A DNA stretch of 64,000 bases from Pseudomonas sp. S06B 330 (GTDB lineage: Bacteria; Pseudomonadota; Gammaproteobacteria; Pseudomonadales; Pseudomonadaceae). The notes under the pieces are model-generated. The model was given only the letters and a program-made list of their open reading frames with translations, ran no database searches and was not told the origin of the DNA. Position 1 is the stretch's first letter, and each line of letters opens with the position of its first letter. Both the position numbers and the translations under genes were made by a program. This document shows positions 35,501 to 43,927 of the stretch, piece by piece. Location: NCBI RefSeq assembly GCF_002845275.2, contig NZ_CP088149.1, positions 3,344,501 through 3,408,500 on the forward strand. Direction: 5' to 3'.

Positions 35501-36365
35501 TGACCTGAGTCTGCTCAGCATTGCCCAGCACAATAGTGCCGCCCTGATTGCTGACTGAATCGGCAACCACGGCGCCACCGACACTGATTACCGAATCCAG
35601 GTGTTTGGCTGCGCGCTGGGCGCTCATGGCCACCACCCCTCCACCGACGTCGATCTGGCCGCTGTTGCTGACCCCGCCTTTGAGGCTGGAGTCGACGCTA
35701 CCCGCTTCACCAGGCGCGCCTGCAACGGCCAGGCTGATCAGGCCGTCACCATGAAAGTCGAGGGTGGTTTTGGGGCCGGTCGCCAGATTGACCTGACCTT
35801 TACGCGCCTGGATCACCCCGGCGTTTTCCACCTGAGCGCCGAGCAAGGCCACGGTGCCGTAATCTTGCACGCTGAGGGTACCGTCGTTGCGCACCAGGCC
35901 TTTGAGCTGGACATCGAGTCTGCCGCTTTTGGCGAACTCGCGGGCTTGCGCTTCGGTGATGATCCCGGCGCTGGCCAGCAAAGCGCTGGTCGAGACCCGG
36001 GAGCCGGGCCCAAACCAGATGCCGTTGGGGTTGAGCAGGATCACCTGGCCGTTGGAACTGAGCACGCCCAGCACCTTCGATGGGTCGGCACCGATCACCC
36101 GGTTGAGGGTCACCGAGGTGCCGTCAGGCTGTTGGATGTGCACCTTGTTGTCAGCGCCAATGCTGAATTTCTGCCAGTTGATACCGGTACGCGGGGTACG
36201 GGTATCGATCTGCATGTTCGCGCCGCTCTGGCTGATTTTGCCCTGACCGGAGACGACTTGACCGCCCTGGGGCAGTTCACCGGCGAGTACTTGCTGGGGT
36301 GAAACGGCCAGGGCAATGGCCAGGACCAAGGGCGTCAATGCCAGGCGTTGGGTGGAACGTTTCAT
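32556..36365 (-). CDS. Two-partner secretion exoprotein TpsA, filamentous-haemagglutinin-like with MBG repeats
   Basis: A 1269-aa surface or secreted adhesin. The signal peptide ends QQVLA, and a TPS secretion domain follows (about 30-150) with the NPNGI motif at 112-116. A beta-helical region has repeated short strands. Three MBG-type repeats come near residues 858, 963 and 1051 (DDASRQYGDTNPTF, HDKSKVYGERDPQLTY, DDKSKVQGQRDPALTY). A proline-rich stretch (about 1123-1168, repeats of PPVDPVDP type) leads to a C-terminal domain with two cysteines. It has no toxin-like C-terminus (no VENN, no CdiA pattern), so a contact-dependent toxin role is unlikely. Likely role: adhesion or biofilm matrix. 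Confidence 0.9.
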   Translation of the reverse strand: MKRSTQRLALTPLVLAIALAVSPQQVLAGELPQGGQVVSGQGKISQSGANMQIDTRTPRTGINWQKFSIGADNKVHIQQPDGTSVTLNRVIGADPSKVLGVLSSNGQVILLNPNGIWFGPGSRVSTSALLASAGIITEAQAREFAKSGRLDVQLKGLVRNDGTLSVQDYGTVALLGAQVENAGVIQARKGQVNLATGPKTTLDFHGDGLISLAVAGAPGEAGSVDSSLKGGVSNSGQIDVGGGVVAMSAQRAAKHLDSVISVGGAVVADSVSNQGGTIVLGNAEQTQVSGKLSAKGRDGGQVSVLGDQVKLASSAQVDVSGSAGKGGTALVGGSFQGKGSEQAARQTQVEKGAQLTADGGKEGGKVVVWSTGNTEFAGKASAKGGIQGGVVETSGKRLSVTRDAAVDASGGSRSGLWLLDPDQVDIVVNPTGDNVSNSVIANSLANNDVRIEARDRINVNAPIIAPVVGSGKTLALIASGNVGTVTDYNSQAPGTALDKAKRNNSGSVHINAPILLKDGNLYIAATGDVRLNDLATPADTGAAAYGKRAIVDVGNGTLWIKTANTASVIQDANTALIGANVAVKGASVLLNSPLNHAGTLAGQATNGVFQFNQTNATGTTRTGTVVAPYSGESLDGVSAQQIKYVGFQDVTATTSSGPDSPVNVTLEKGGESFDYLVFEAAGFVDGNGQPIDPNILMNYLDSSDYLVKGLSFTDSQNVQWKLMPDAGNASLTRVEKNGVPVGELPVGFALDAYKGVVMVAKDPRNGSDVGWGVDDYAIGGAMNQGEIQHNSQNGASEQLVVALGDKVKSVDGVLAWLMNDQDWAQPQDGIKPQGPLLERARVHFLDTQAASADAVQLNANQAKLAVQIDDASRQYGDTNPTFSHGPLILADPADANSKAVQALDQYVGEQLGDARFNVSLPPQTTATQRSDVGHYAISGAATTGDFVGQRYQTQIRDGVLSITPAPLTVTAHDKSKVYGERDPQLTYGMSGQKFDETPDQLLNGGALARAGAGTRAGENVGNYQIGQGELRSTSGNYSLTFKDGILTVTPAPLVIRADDKSKVQGQRDPALTYSVEGLKYDDGVNVGLKRDPGEAVGPYAIRQDGIEASTNYQVTFYDGTLTITGPMVPPIDPVDPPVKPPVKPPVDPVDPVKPPVDPTDPVAPKPPVQPRAQDVSINAQAPGNERCTALESPSAVIANYSVTPAVARTYTVQLICKPRAYGDKQDRLPDVSDVLTYANGLLKDGKFQIPDWNRNVIPRHVEQPEKGGK

Positions 36366-36508
36366 GGGCCAATCTCCTCAACTGTCACGGCTCATCGATG
36401 AGTCGCGGGGTTGAGGCAATCATTGGCCAGACAGGGATGGATCCGGGATCAGGGGATCATGAGTGTGGTGTAGGGGATGCACTACAGCCGTTGAGCCCGC
36501 TGCTTTTC

Positions 36509-36535
36509 TGTGGGCACCAGCCTTGCTGGCGATGG
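36509..36535. repeat. Single REP-like palindrome
   Basis: TGTGGGCACCAGCC followed by TTGCTGGCGATGG is one copy of the second Pseudomonas REP type (compare 44719-44744). It lies between the adhesin gene and the cache-domain gene. Confidence 0.7.
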
Positions 36536-36565
36536 GATAGAAAAGCGAGCAAGGCCGTTGCGTGT

Positions 36566-37315
36566 TCAGAGCACTTTGCGCAGCGCGGGCAGGCGCACCA
36601 AGGACCAGCCGGCTTCGGATTCCGCCAGGGCCAGGCGCAGGCCGTCCTTGGGCAGGGTGTTCAACAAGGTCAATGCCAGGTCGCCGACCATCCAGTTGGC
36701 GGTGTTGGAGGCGATCACCCGGCCATCGGCGGAAATCAGCACGGCCTCATGCTCCAGGCGCATCAAGCTGCGTACCAGCAACCGCTCAACGTTATGCAGC
36801 GACAAGTCCAGCCCGGCAACCCCGATGAATTGGCCTTGCACCAAAATCGGCATGGTGAAGGTCAGCACGTACATGTTGGTGCCGTAGAGATCCACGTAAG
36901 GGCCCTCCACCACACTCTTGCCGGAATCGCGCGGGCGGCTGTACCACGGCATCGCGGTGTAGTCGTAGTAGTTTTCCCGGCGCTGGTCGAAGTTGGGACG
37001 CAAAGGCAGCGTCTTGCCGGCATCAGCCAGGTACCACCACTCCAGGTGCATCTCCCGGTCAGCCAGGCAATTGGGCTCGACAATGACGCCACCGCCACAG
37101 CCAAACGCGCCGGTGGCGAGCAATTGCTGGTCAATGGCCGGGCGCAGCAAGGCCAGATCTCGGGCAGTGGGTTGGCGGCCTTCAGACAGAACGCGCTCCC
37201 ACAGCGTGCAGGTTTCTTCCACCAGCTGGCGGACCTGACTGAAGATCGTCCCTAAGGTGCTGTCCAACTGCTGAGCGCAGGCTGATAGGGGGTCGTTGTC
37301 GCTCACGGCAAACAT
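36566..37315 (-). CDS. Stand-alone cache-domain (PDC sensor) protein
   Basis: A 249-aa protein of cache/PDC fold: YYDYTAMPWYSRPRDSGK, VVEGPYVDLYGTNMYVLTF, then VQGQFIGVAGLDLSLHNVER, the typical ligand-pocket and last-strand motifs seen in chemoreceptor sensors. It has no signal peptide or membrane helix and no output domain, which is unusual because cache domains normally sit outside the membrane. It is probably a cytoplasmic ligand-binding partner of the GntR regulator encoded 133 bases upstream on the same strand. Ligand unknown; amines or carboxylates are the usual ones. Confidence 0.8.
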   Translation of the reverse strand: MFAVSDNDPLSACAQQLDSTLGTIFSQVRQLVEETCTLWERVLSEGRQPTARDLALLRPAIDQQLLATGAFGCGGGVIVEPNCLADREMHLEWWYLADAGKTLPLRPNFDQRRENYYDYTAMPWYSRPRDSGKSVVEGPYVDLYGTNMYVLTFTMPILVQGQFIGVAGLDLSLHNVERLLVRSLMRLEHEAVLISADGRVIASNTANWMVGDLALTLLNTLPKDGLRLALAESEAGWSLVRLPALRKVL

Positions 37316-37448
37316 GGCATTACCTCACGCAGGTTCGGCTTTCTTGTTATGGGTTGCTCTGGCCCGGAACGTCGTGTTCACAAGCGGGTAAAACAGGGCA
37401 AAGCAATTACGGCGCCACACCTGGCGCACTTATCTGCAGCGGCGCAAC

Positions 37449-38201
37449 TCAGTCCTCATCCGTTTCGGCCAGCAACTCCAGACGTAGGCTGATCAGGCGT
37501 TTGATGCCGCGGCTCACATGCGCCTCGGCCAAGGCCCCGGCCAACACCGCATCGCCGGCAACCAACGCCTGGAGGATGGCGCGGTGCTCTTGCTCGACCA
37601 CCGTTACATCGCCACCGCCGGCGGCCTCCAGCCAGAGCAGCTCACCGACTTCGGACTGCAGGCGCATCTCAGTGTGGGTCAGGCGCAACGATTGCGCAGC
37701 TGCCGCCACTTCGATATGAAAGCGGGCATCGGCGCGGTGCCGGGCCAGGCGTGATCCGGCCTGCTTGAGTGTCTCGATGTGCTGGGCAATCCGCGCCTGT
37801 TGCTCTGGCGAGCTGCGTTTGGCAGCCAGGCGCGCTGCGGTGCCGGAGATGGCGGTCTGCTCATCACCCAGGTCACGCAGGTCCGGGCCACTCATGTCGC
37901 GCAGACGTTGCAACAGCAACGCCTCGGGCAATTCCACCGGGGCGCAGACAAAGCTGCCGCCGTTACGGCCTCGGCGCGTTTCGATCAAGCCACGTTGGCG
38001 CAACACCACCAGCGCTTCGCGCAAGGTGACGGTGGCGACCCCCAGTTGCAGGGCCAGCTCCGACTCACTGGGCAACTGCTGGCCTTCGGCAAATAACCCC
38101 AGTTCGATGGCCTCGACCAACCTTCGCGCCACCTCATCGGTGCGCCCTTCCTGGCGCAACCGGATAAATGCGGTATTACGAGCAGTGTTCAGGGCATTCA
38201 T
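37449..38201 (-). CDS. GntR/FadR-family transcriptional regulator
   Basis: A 250-aa regulator with an N-terminal winged helix (FAEGQQLPSESELALQLGV, then TLREALVVLRQRGLIETRRG) and a C-terminal all-helical FCD ligand domain (DARFHIEVAAAAQS with metal-binding Asp and His, later EQEHRAILQAL). FCD-type regulators respond to small carboxylates or amines. It is divergent from the aldehyde dehydrogenase/N-demethylase operon at 38464 and most likely controls it, through half-sites in the intervening 262 bases. Confidence 0.88.
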   Translation of the reverse strand: MNALNTARNTAFIRLRQEGRTDEVARRLVEAIELGLFAEGQQLPSESELALQLGVATVTLREALVVLRQRGLIETRRGRNGGSFVCAPVELPEALLLQRLRDMSGPDLRDLGDEQTAISGTAARLAAKRSSPEQQARIAQHIETLKQAGSRLARHRADARFHIEVAAAAQSLRLTHTEMRLQSEVGELLWLEAAGGGDVTVVEQEHRAILQALVAGDAVLAGALAEAHVSRGIKRLISLRLELLAETDED

Positions 38202-38263
38202 TGCCTCTCCCTATCGAGCCGCTGCGCAGCATGGCGCGCGTCCCGGCTAAAAATTCAGTTTCG

Positions 38264-38366
38264 TATCTTATAACCAAGCGCCGCTCAGCCGATACCGATT
38301 AATTGCCCATTCTACGGCACAAACGTTGGTTTAAAGGCCAGTTGGCAAACGACAAACTTTAAGATA
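38264..38366. promoter_or_regulatory. Candidate GntR half-sites between divergent genes
   Basis: TATCTTA at 38264-38270 and the inverted TAAGATA at 38360-38366 lie about 90 bases apart in the AT-rich divergent region, each next to one of the two genes. The right copy runs into ATATGGTTTCATAT, itself partly symmetrical. Binding by the neighbouring GntR protein is inferred. Confidence 0.35.
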
Positions 38367-38463
38367 TGGTTTCATATGTATAGGCCTTCAGCAAACCCCC
38401 GCGGTCGCTCCTGTGCCTGCGTTCAGCGATTTTCCAATTACAAGACTGACCAAGGAATACGCC

Positions 38464-39888
38464 ATGCAAACCAAACTTCTGATCAACGGCCACTTGGTCG
38501 AAGGTCAAGGCAGCCCTTATGCCGTGTACAACCCCGCCGAGGGTTCGGTACTGGTGAACATCGCTGAAGCCAGCAGTGCCCAGGTTGACGCCGCCGTACT
38601 GGCCGCCGACCAGGCGTTCGCCAGCTGGTCACAAACACCGGCCAAGGACCGTGCGCAGTTGCTGCTCAAACTGGCCGACCGCATTGAGGCCGAGGCGCAA
38701 ACCCTGGCACGCCTGGAATCACTGAACTGCGGCAAGCCTTATCAGGCGGCGCTGAACGACGAAATCCCGGCCATTGCCGACGTCTTCCGCTTTTTCGCTG
38801 GTGCCAGCCGCTGCCTGTCGGGCTCGGCCGGCGGTGAATACCTGCCAGGGCACACCTCGATGATTCGCCGTGATCCACTCGGTGTAGTGGCCTCCATCGC
38901 GCCCTGGAACTACCCACTGATGATGGTCGCCTGGAAGCTTGCCCCGGCCCTGGCTGCCGGCAACTGCGTGGTGCTCAAGCCCTCCGAGCAAACCCCACTG
39001 ACCGCTCTGGAACTGGCGCGGATCATGGCTGAGCTGTTCCCCGCCGGTGTCGTCAACATTCTGTTTGGTCGCGGCCCAAGCGTCGGTGAACCGCTGGTCA
39101 ATCACCCCAAAGTACGCCTGGTTTCGCTGACAGGCTCCGTCGCCACCGGTGCGCGGATCATCTCCAGCACCGCCAGCAGCGTGAAACGTACGCACATGGA
39201 ACTGGGCGGCAAGGCGCCGGTGTTGATTTTCGATGACGCCGATATCGATGCCGCCGTCGAAGGTATCCGTGCGTTTGGCTTCTACAACGCTGGCCAGGAC
39301 TGCACCGCAGCCTGCCGCCTGTATGTTCAAAAAGGCGTGTATGAAACCTTCGTCAGCAAGCTCGGCGAAGCCGTGGCAAGCCTGCGCATGGGCCTGCAAG
39401 ACGACCCGCAGACCGAACTCGGGCCATTGATCACCCGCGACCATCTGGAGCGCGTAGAAGGCTTCGTCGAACGCGCCAAGGCCCAGCCGCACATCCGCGT
39501 GATTACCGGCGGCAAGCGTGGCGAAGGCCCGGGCTTCTTCTTTGAGCCGACCGTCCTGGCTGACGCCCGCCAGGACGATGAAATCGTCCAGCGTGAGGTG
39601 TTCGGCCCCGTGGTCAGCATCACCCCATTCAGCGATGAAGCACAGGCCCTGGCCTTTGCCAACGACTCGGACTACGGCCTGGCCTCTTCCGTCTGGACCC
39701 GTGACGTCGGCCGCGCCAACCGCTTGGCAGCCCGCTTGCAGTACGGCTGCACGTGGGTGAACACCCACTTCATGCTGGTCAGTGAAATGCCCCATGGCGG
39801 CATGAAGCAGTCGGGTTATGGCAAGGACATGTCCATGTACGGCCTGGAAGACTACACCTGCGTGCGTCACGTCATGTTCAAGCATTGA
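38464..39888 (+). CDS. Aldehyde dehydrogenase, aminobutyraldehyde/betaine-aldehyde type
   Basis: A 474-aa NAD-dependent aldehyde dehydrogenase closest in feel to gamma-aminobutyraldehyde dehydrogenase (PatD/YdcW): [33 protein letters not shown], catalytic Glu in [12 protein letters not shown] and catalytic Cys in [12 protein letters not shown]. The start has AAGGA upstream. It is the first gene of the operon that continues with the N-demethylase genes. An amine whose demethylated or deaminated product is an amino-aldehyde would fit, but the enzyme could also deal with an aldehyde formed elsewhere. Confidence 0.88.
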   Translation: MQTKLLINGHLVEGQGSPYAVYNPAEGSVLVNIAEASSAQVDAAVLAADQAFASWSQTPAKDRAQLLLKLADRIEAEAQTLARLESLNCGKPYQAALNDEIPAIADVFRFFAGASRCLSGSAGGEYLPGHTSMIRRDPLGVVASIAPWNYPLMMVAWKLAPALAAGNCVVLKPSEQTPLTALELARIMAELFPAGVVNILFGRGPSVGEPLVNHPKVRLVSLTGSVATGARIISSTASSVKRTHMELGGKAPVLIFDDADIDAAVEGIRAFGFYNAGQDCTAACRLYVQKGVYETFVSKLGEAVASLRMGLQDDPQTELGPLITRDHLERVEGFVERAKAQPHIRVITGGKRGEGPGFFFEPTVLADARQDDEIVQREVFGPVVSITPFSDEAQALAFANDSDYGLASSVWTRDVGRANRLAARLQYGCTWVNTHFMLVSEMPHGGMKQSGYGKDMSMYGLEDYTCVRHVMFKH

Positions 39889-39946
39889 TGCCCTGACAAC
39901 AAAACATATAAAACCATAGGCAATATGGCTTAAGAGGTGTGTCACC

Positions 39947-40552
39947 ATGCTTATTACCGGCATCAAGAGCCGCCCGGTCTACGACCAGCTTCAACCCATG
40001 ACAGGTGGCCTGCGTCACCTGATTGCGGGCCAGGGCAGTGGCGGAGCCGCCATGCTGCGCCTGCTTGCGGACATGTCCACGAGCCAGCGCCAAAACAGCA
40101 CCCTGCTGTATTCCACGGAGTCGTTCTCTGGCCATAACCACCTGCAGGCCCTGCAGCAGGCACAAGCGGCCAGTCTGGAAGTGTTTGCCACCAACCAGGC
40201 ATTGATCGATGCCCTGCGTGATCGCCTCGGCGACGCGTATATGGGCACGCGCCTGTACCTGAGCGGCTCGGAAAGCTTCATCGGCACCGCCATGCAAGCC
40301 GCCAACGCCGTGGACCTCAATCGCGATGAGGTGCTGCGCGAACACAGCGGCACGCTGGTGCGTAGGGTCTGGTGCGCGCACTGCGACACCTACACCGAGA
40401 ACGTCACTCAACGCGTATTCACCTGCCCCGGCTGCCAGCTCAGTCTGGTGGTGCGTGATCACTATTCCCGTCGTCTGGCCGCCTTCCAGGGCATCAAGGC
40501 CGATGGCGAAGTCCCAGGCGAACTGCCCGCTGCCGAGGAGCTCGACACATGA
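39947..40552 (+). CDS. dmmA: Dimethylamine monooxygenase subunit DmmA-like protein
   Basis: A 201-aa protein matching the DmmA family as I know it from N-demethylase clusters. The C-terminal part has a zinc-ribbon-like pair CAHC and CPGC (about 20 residues apart), and the N-terminal part is an alpha/beta domain (LLYSTESFSGHNHLQALQQ). It is a small subunit of a heme-dependent oxidative N-demethylase. It overlaps the reductase gene by ATGA and is followed by the DUF3445 subunit. Its exact role in the complex is not known to me. Confidence 0.8.
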   Translation: MLITGIKSRPVYDQLQPMTGGLRHLIAGQGSGGAAMLRLLADMSTSQRQNSTLLYSTESFSGHNHLQALQQAQAASLEVFATNQALIDALRDRLGDAYMGTRLYLSGSESFIGTAMQAANAVDLNRDEVLREHSGTLVRRVWCAHCDTYTENVTQRVFTCPGCQLSLVVRDHYSRRLAAFQGIKADGEVPGELPAAEELDT

Positions 40553-41517
40553 ATACCCATAACGGCACCCTCAGCGTCCGCGTGGCGCGGATCGAGCAAC
40601 TGACCCCGGAAATCAAGCGCTTCACCCTGGTCGACCTCGACGGCAAGCACCTGCCCGCCTTCTCCGGCGGCAGTCATGTGGTGGTAGTTCTGGAAGACGG
40701 TGACAAAACCCACCGCAACGCTTACTCGTTGATGAGTTCGCCCTACGACTCCAGCGCCTACCAGATTGCCGTGCGCCGGGTCAGCGAGGGCCGTGGCGGC
40801 TCACGCCACCTGCACGACAAAGTCCGCGAAGGTGACCAGTTGCAGATTCTGCAACCGGCCAACCTGTTCCCCTTGGCTAAACATGCCCGCCAGCACCTGT
40901 TCATTGCCGGTGGTGTCGGCATCACTCCGGTGTACTCGCAACTCGAAGAGCTGCATGTAAAGCAGTCCACCTTCGAACTGCACCTGGCCGTACGTGGCCC
41001 GGCGCACACCGCCCTGGGCCTGGAACTGCAAGCCCGGTATGGCCAGCGTGTGCACCTCTATGTACAAGGCCAGGATCAGCGTTTGGACATTCGCAGCGTC
41101 CTCAGCGCGCGCCCGTTGGGCAGCCATGTCTACGTTTGTGGCCCGGACAGCATGATCGACGACACCCTCGACAGTGCCCATGCACTGGGGTGGACCGACA
41201 GCCATATCCACTACGAGCGTTTCGTCGAACAAGGCTCCACTGGCAAGCCATTCAGCGTTACCCTCGCGCGCCAAGGGGTAACCCTGGAGGTGCCTGCCGA
41301 GCAGTCGCTGCTCGAGGCCGCTGAACAGGCTGGCTACAAGGTGCCCTACCTGTGCCGGGGCGGTGCTTGTGGCTATTGCGAAACCGAAGTGCTGGACGTC
41401 GAGGGCGAACTCGATCATCGCGACGACTGGCTCAGCGACGAAGACAAGCTGAGCAAGCGCAAATTCATGCCTTGTGTATCACGTGCCAACTGCAGCCGCC
41501 TGGTCGTAGACCTCTGA
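40549..41517 (+). CDS. PDR/VanB-type oxidoreductase subunit (FMN, NAD, 2Fe-2S)
   Basis: A 322-aa electron-transfer subunit with the phthalate dioxygenase reductase layout. The flavin domain has RNAYSLMSSPYD, the NAD domain has FIAGGVGITPVYSQLEEL and HVYVCGPDSMIDD, and the C-terminal plant-type ferredoxin has cysteines in CRGGACGYCETEV and a distal Cys in MPCVSRA. It would pass electrons from NAD(P)H to the heme of the DUF3445 subunit. Both neighbours are on the same strand; the DUF3445 start follows 17 bases later. Confidence 0.9.
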   Translation: MNTHNGTLSVRVARIEQLTPEIKRFTLVDLDGKHLPAFSGGSHVVVVLEDGDKTHRNAYSLMSSPYDSSAYQIAVRRVSEGRGGSRHLHDKVREGDQLQILQPANLFPLAKHARQHLFIAGGVGITPVYSQLEELHVKQSTFELHLAVRGPAHTALGLELQARYGQRVHLYVQGQDQRLDIRSVLSARPLGSHVYVCGPDSMIDDTLDSAHALGWTDSHIHYERFVEQGSTGKPFSVTLARQGVTLEVPAEQSLLEAAEQAGYKVPYLCRGGACGYCETEVLDVEGELDHRDDWLSDEDKLSKRKFMPCVSRANCSRLVVDL

Positions 41518-41534
41518 AACAGGAAAACAACAAC

Positions 41535-42581
41535 ATGACCGTATTCAAGCCTATCGAAACCTATGCCGACGTTGGCAGCGACCACACCTACAGCAACAGC
41601 CGTGAAGCGGTGCTGCGCCTGCCCTTCCCCTACCCGGAAGACCAGTACATGTATTCGATGAACGTCGAACCTCATGTACCGTTCGGCAGCGGCGCATTGC
41701 GTGGGCAATTCGACATCGACGAGCATTACATCTCCGAATGCCATCACCGTGCGCACACCCTGGAAAGCCAGCCCGGTGTCCACTACGCCGCGCTGCCGCA
41801 CATGATGGAAGCGCAGTGGGACTTGCTCGAACTGCTGATGGAGTCGTACTCGCGTGATTTCCCCGAGCACTTCACCCTGGAAAAAAGCGGCAGCCAGTGG
41901 CACTGGATCAACCGCCCGCTGCAAATCGACGACACCTTCACCTTCGGTGACGCGAGCACGCTGCCGATGGACCCGATGGAGTACATCACCCGCCAGGCGC
42001 AAGGTGAGTTCATCCTCCTTGAAGAGCGTGATGACACCCTGGTTATGGGCGCAGGCATGGCCACCCAGCGGGCCGACTATTCGCTGCGTTTCAACCTGGG
42101 CATGAGCTTCATGGAGTTCCACGGCCCGGTGCCCAAGCTGCATGAAATGGGCATTCTGCAACGCGCCCTGAAGTTCCTCCTGCGCCTGCGCCCTGGCCAC
42201 CCGGTACGACGTACCAACTGGTCGATCACCGTCAATCCGCGCCTGGAGACCTCTGCCGAAACCTTGCCGGACTGGGCACCCGATCGCACCATCGTCACCC
42301 CTGAAAACGCCGGCGAGCTGGTCAACCTGCGGATTGAGCTGCAGCCACTGCACCGTTTGCCACGCAGCAACGCGGTGCTGTTTCCGGTACGTACTTACCT
42401 GATCAGTCTCCAGCAACTGGCCGAATTTGCCCCGCAATGGGCCAAGCGCATGCACCGGGTGATTCGCGACCTGGACCAGGAACTGGTGGACTACAAGGGC
42501 TTTACCCGCTACCGCGACGCGATGGTCAGTTATCTGGCGCAATACGACGACGGCACACCGGTCGACGAAAGCCAGCAATAA
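41535..42581 (+). CDS. Heme-dependent oxidative N-demethylase, DUF3445 subunit
   Basis: A 348-aa DUF3445 protein. The family is the heme-binding catalytic subunit of oxidative N-demethylases; a Pseudomonas mendocina member was shown to be a heme-PAS enzyme acting on dimethylamine. Conserved features include LPFPYPEDQY, the RRTNWSITVNPRLET stretch and LHRLPRSNAVLFPVRTYL near the C-terminus. The start at 41535 is an ATG after an AGGAAAAC ribosome site. A terminator follows 14 bases after the stop. The complex probably removes a methyl group as formaldehyde; the true substrate is open. Confidence 0.87.
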   Translation: MTVFKPIETYADVGSDHTYSNSREAVLRLPFPYPEDQYMYSMNVEPHVPFGSGALRGQFDIDEHYISECHHRAHTLESQPGVHYAALPHMMEAQWDLLELLMESYSRDFPEHFTLEKSGSQWHWINRPLQIDDTFTFGDASTLPMDPMEYITRQAQGEFILLEERDDTLVMGAGMATQRADYSLRFNLGMSFMEFHGPVPKLHEMGILQRALKFLLRLRPGHPVRRTNWSITVNPRLETSAETLPDWAPDRTIVTPENAGELVNLRIELQPLHRLPRSNAVLFPVRTYLISLQQLAEFAPQWAKRMHRVIRDLDQELVDYKGFTRYRDAMVSYLAQYDDGTPVDESQQ

Positions 42582-42595
42582 CCCGACAGACTGCG

Positions 42596-42620
42596 AGCGC
42601 GCCAGCGCGGCGCGCTTTTA
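42596..42620 (+). terminator. Rho-independent terminator after the N-demethylase genes
   Basis: AGCGCGCC (42596-42603), loop AGCGC, then GGCGCGCT (42609-42616) gives a perfect 8-bp stem followed by TTT. It probably stops or reduces transcription before the MFS gene. Confidence 0.75.
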
Positions 42621-42652
42621 CCCTTGATGTGCTTGCCATCCACGGATCACCT

Positions 42653-43858
42653 ATGAAAACAATACGAAACTTCCTGCCCGAGAGCTGGAGTCTGGTGTTC
42701 TCCGCTGCAGGTTCGGCCTATGGTGTCGGCTTGCTCGGCCTCTGGGCCTTGCCCTTCCTGATCAGCGCCATCATCCACGACCTGCACCTTAACGAAGCCC
42801 AGGCCGGCCTGCTGATGTCGGCGGAATTCGGCTTCACCATGCTCGCCTCGCTGCTGATCGCCCCCTTCATGGGCCGCGCACCGCGTCGCACGCTGGCCCT
42901 GATCGGTACACTGCTGGCCATCGTCGCCAACCTTGCCAGCGCCAACATTGAAAATATCTATGCCCTGGCGGCGGTGCGCTGCCTCGCCGGCCTCGGCGCA
43001 GGCCTGGCCCTGGCCTGCGGCAACGCGGCGGTCGCCAGCGCCAAACACCCGGACCGCATTGCCGGGCACATGAACGTGCTGTCGGTGTTGCTGATGATTG
43101 TGGTGATGCTCGGTTATGCCAAAGTCATGGCCCTGTATGGCCTTCCGGGTCTGTACTACGCCATGGCAGCGACCATGGCAGTGATGCTCCTGACCATCCC
43201 GGCCATGGCCCAGCGCGCACCGGTCGCCGAACCTTCGCCGCTGCTGCATGGTGCCAGCAAAGGCGGCGGCAACATTCTCCTGAGCCTGCCAGCCATCTGC
43301 ATGATGCTGGCAATGTTCGTGTTCCAGGCTCGCGACACCATGGGTTGGGCCTTCGTCGAGCGCATCGGCACCATGGTCGGTTACAGCGGCGACGAACTGG
43401 GCGTACTGCTGTCGTTCCAGTCGGTGGTCGGCCTGATCGGCCCGTTGATTGCCGCAATGGTCGGCAAGCGCTTTGGCATGAGCACCCCGGTCATCCTGGC
43501 AATTCTGCTGACCGGCGGCACCAGCCTGAGCTACGTGCTTGGCGAGCACTCCAAGACCCTCTACACCGCCGGCGTGATGACCATCTGCGTCACCTACTTC
43601 TACGCCCTGAGCTACCTCACCGGTCTGGCCGCCGCACTGGATCGTGAAGGTCGGGTAGTCGCTGCGGCCAGCAGCTTCCTGAGTCTGGGCCTGGCGGTCG
43701 GCCCGGCCATTTCTGGTGGCCTGATCTCCCTCGGTGGTTTCACCCTGGCCGCGTGGGGCATTGGTGTGACCGTGGTGCTGACCTTGCTGCTGGTGATTGT
43801 GCCGCTGGCCAGCATTCGTCGCGAGCATGCCCCACTGACCCCAGTGTTGGCGCTCTAG
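42653..43858 (+). CDS. MFS transporter
   Basis: A 401-aa major facilitator with about 12 hydrophobic segments in two six-helix halves. It has MGRAPRRTLALIGTL after the second helix, the usual basic loop, and a charged central loop around residues 195-215. It lies 71 bases after the DUF3445 gene beyond a terminator hairpin on the same strand, so it may take up or export the substrate of the demethylase. No specific family could be recognised. Confidence 0.85.
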   Translation: MKTIRNFLPESWSLVFSAAGSAYGVGLLGLWALPFLISAIIHDLHLNEAQAGLLMSAEFGFTMLASLLIAPFMGRAPRRTLALIGTLLAIVANLASANIENIYALAAVRCLAGLGAGLALACGNAAVASAKHPDRIAGHMNVLSVLLMIVVMLGYAKVMALYGLPGLYYAMAATMAVMLLTIPAMAQRAPVAEPSPLLHGASKGGGNILLSLPAICMMLAMFVFQARDTMGWAFVERIGTMVGYSGDELGVLLSFQSVVGLIGPLIAAMVGKRFGMSTPVILAILLTGGTSLSYVLGEHSKTLYTAGVMTICVTYFYALSYLTGLAAALDREGRVVAAASSFLSLGLAVGPAISGGLISLGGFTLAAWGIGVTVVLTLLLVIVPLASIRREHAPLTPVLAL

Positions 43859-43927
43859 CAGTACTGCTGGGGGCTAAACGAAGGCTCCCGTGCGCACCTC
43901 GCCGCTGCGCACGGTGCCGCTGCTCAT

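Noticed and set aside
32556..36365. Contact-dependent inhibition toxin (CdiA)
   Set aside because: No VENN-like boundary, no toxin-like C-terminus and no small immunity gene downstream; the gene after it is TpsB.
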